From: Glandiceps talaboti
Taxonomy: Eukaryota; Hemichordata; Enteropneusta; Spengelidae
NCBI RefSeq assembly: GCF_964340395.1
Contig: NC_135556.1
Span: 6,425,001 to 6,487,500, forward strand
Length of the DNA: 62,500 bases
Reading direction: 5' to 3'
The translations under genes were made by a program, and so were the position numbers. Under the pieces are notes generated by a model that had not been told where the DNA came from, did no database searches, and saw nothing but the letters and a program-made list of their open reading frames with translations. Positions 62,099 through 62,500 of the stretch are shown in pieces; within the stretch, counting starts at the first letter, position 1, and each line of letters begins with the position of its first letter.

Positions 62099-62500
62099 CT
62101 GCCACATAAAAAAAGTACATACTTATTTAATCATTCTCACACTCTAAACTCAGACCATCTTTATTCACATAAAAGAGCTTCACTTATCTTCGTAGAATTT
62201 CACCAAATAATGGATTTCAGGAAACTGTTCATCCAACTTTAGAATGTATAGAACTAGATGATCAAGGCAAGAATGGAAGAAAGTGAAAAACACTATGACA
62301 GCGATAGAGAGACAGAGAATTGAGAGAAAGGCTGGTGAGGACAAAGTGGAAGACATATAGAGAGAGACATAAACAGAGACTGAGAGAATGAGACAAAGAT
62401 GGACAGTAGAAAGACAAGGGTAGTGAACAACAACAGTTACATATGAGCTCTATATTGGGTGAGTCAGGCAGACAGAGTTGTATTAACTGGACTAAAAATT
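62099..62500. other. N4BP2 intron, purine-rich
   Basis: It holds AGAGA-rich sequence at about 62270-62420 and no exon. The gene continues to the right of the window. Confidence 0.5.

Overview
The window is eukaryotic: coding sequence occurs as short phase-matched exons with GT..AG borders separated by kilobase introns, and the rest is AT-rich DNA full of microsatellites, foldback elements, a satellite array, a LINE fragment and a SINE. The gene content (a CNBD2-like cyclic-nucleotide-binding protein and an N4BP2 orthologue) and the style of the repeats suggest a marine invertebrate animal, perhaps an invertebrate deuterostome. That placement is inference; no lineage-specific marker was found.

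Left half (about 1-37.4 kb). One minus-strand gene can be followed through seven exons: 22016-23457 (5'UTR plus a 447-residue Ser/Arg-rich N-terminus), 11602-12039, 4653-4726, 2378-2504, 1553-1627, 678-748 and 93-166. The last five join in a single frame and run into the first strands of a cyclic nucleotide-binding domain; the gene continues off the left edge. The two upstream exons are phase-compatible and on the same strand, but their membership is inferred. The large exon carries five R-R-x-S-hydrophobic sites of protein kinase A type. A possible untranslated first exon lies near 37.2-37.4 kb. The introns hold microsatellites, several perfect hairpins and at least three kinds of foldback (MITE-like) elements.

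Middle (38.5-53.1 kb). A degenerate telomere-like CCCTAA stretch is followed by about 13.7 kb of satellite, roughly 113 monomers of about 121 bp. In places 119-bp and 123-bp monomers alternate as a 242-bp dimer, and longer blocks are duplicated. Almost every monomer keeps the forkhead-factor core TGTAAACA. The array ends within a few bases of a CR1/L2-like reverse transcriptase fragment that is truncated at both ends.

Right end (54.7-62.5 kb). Four minus-strand exons encode the C-terminus of N4BP2 (DUF1771 plus Smr endonuclease domain), ending in a stop codon at 58768, probably followed by a 3'UTR of up to 4 kb. Its introns contain a tRNA-derived SINE with an amplified body, a 31-34 bp minisatellite that reaches the splice donor, and a foldback repeat also present at 33.5 and 34.9 kb. 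Five CTCF-like motifs, four of them full matches, surround the last exons.

No protein-coding gene was recognised on the plus strand. Most other open frames are translations of simple repeats or of the satellite.
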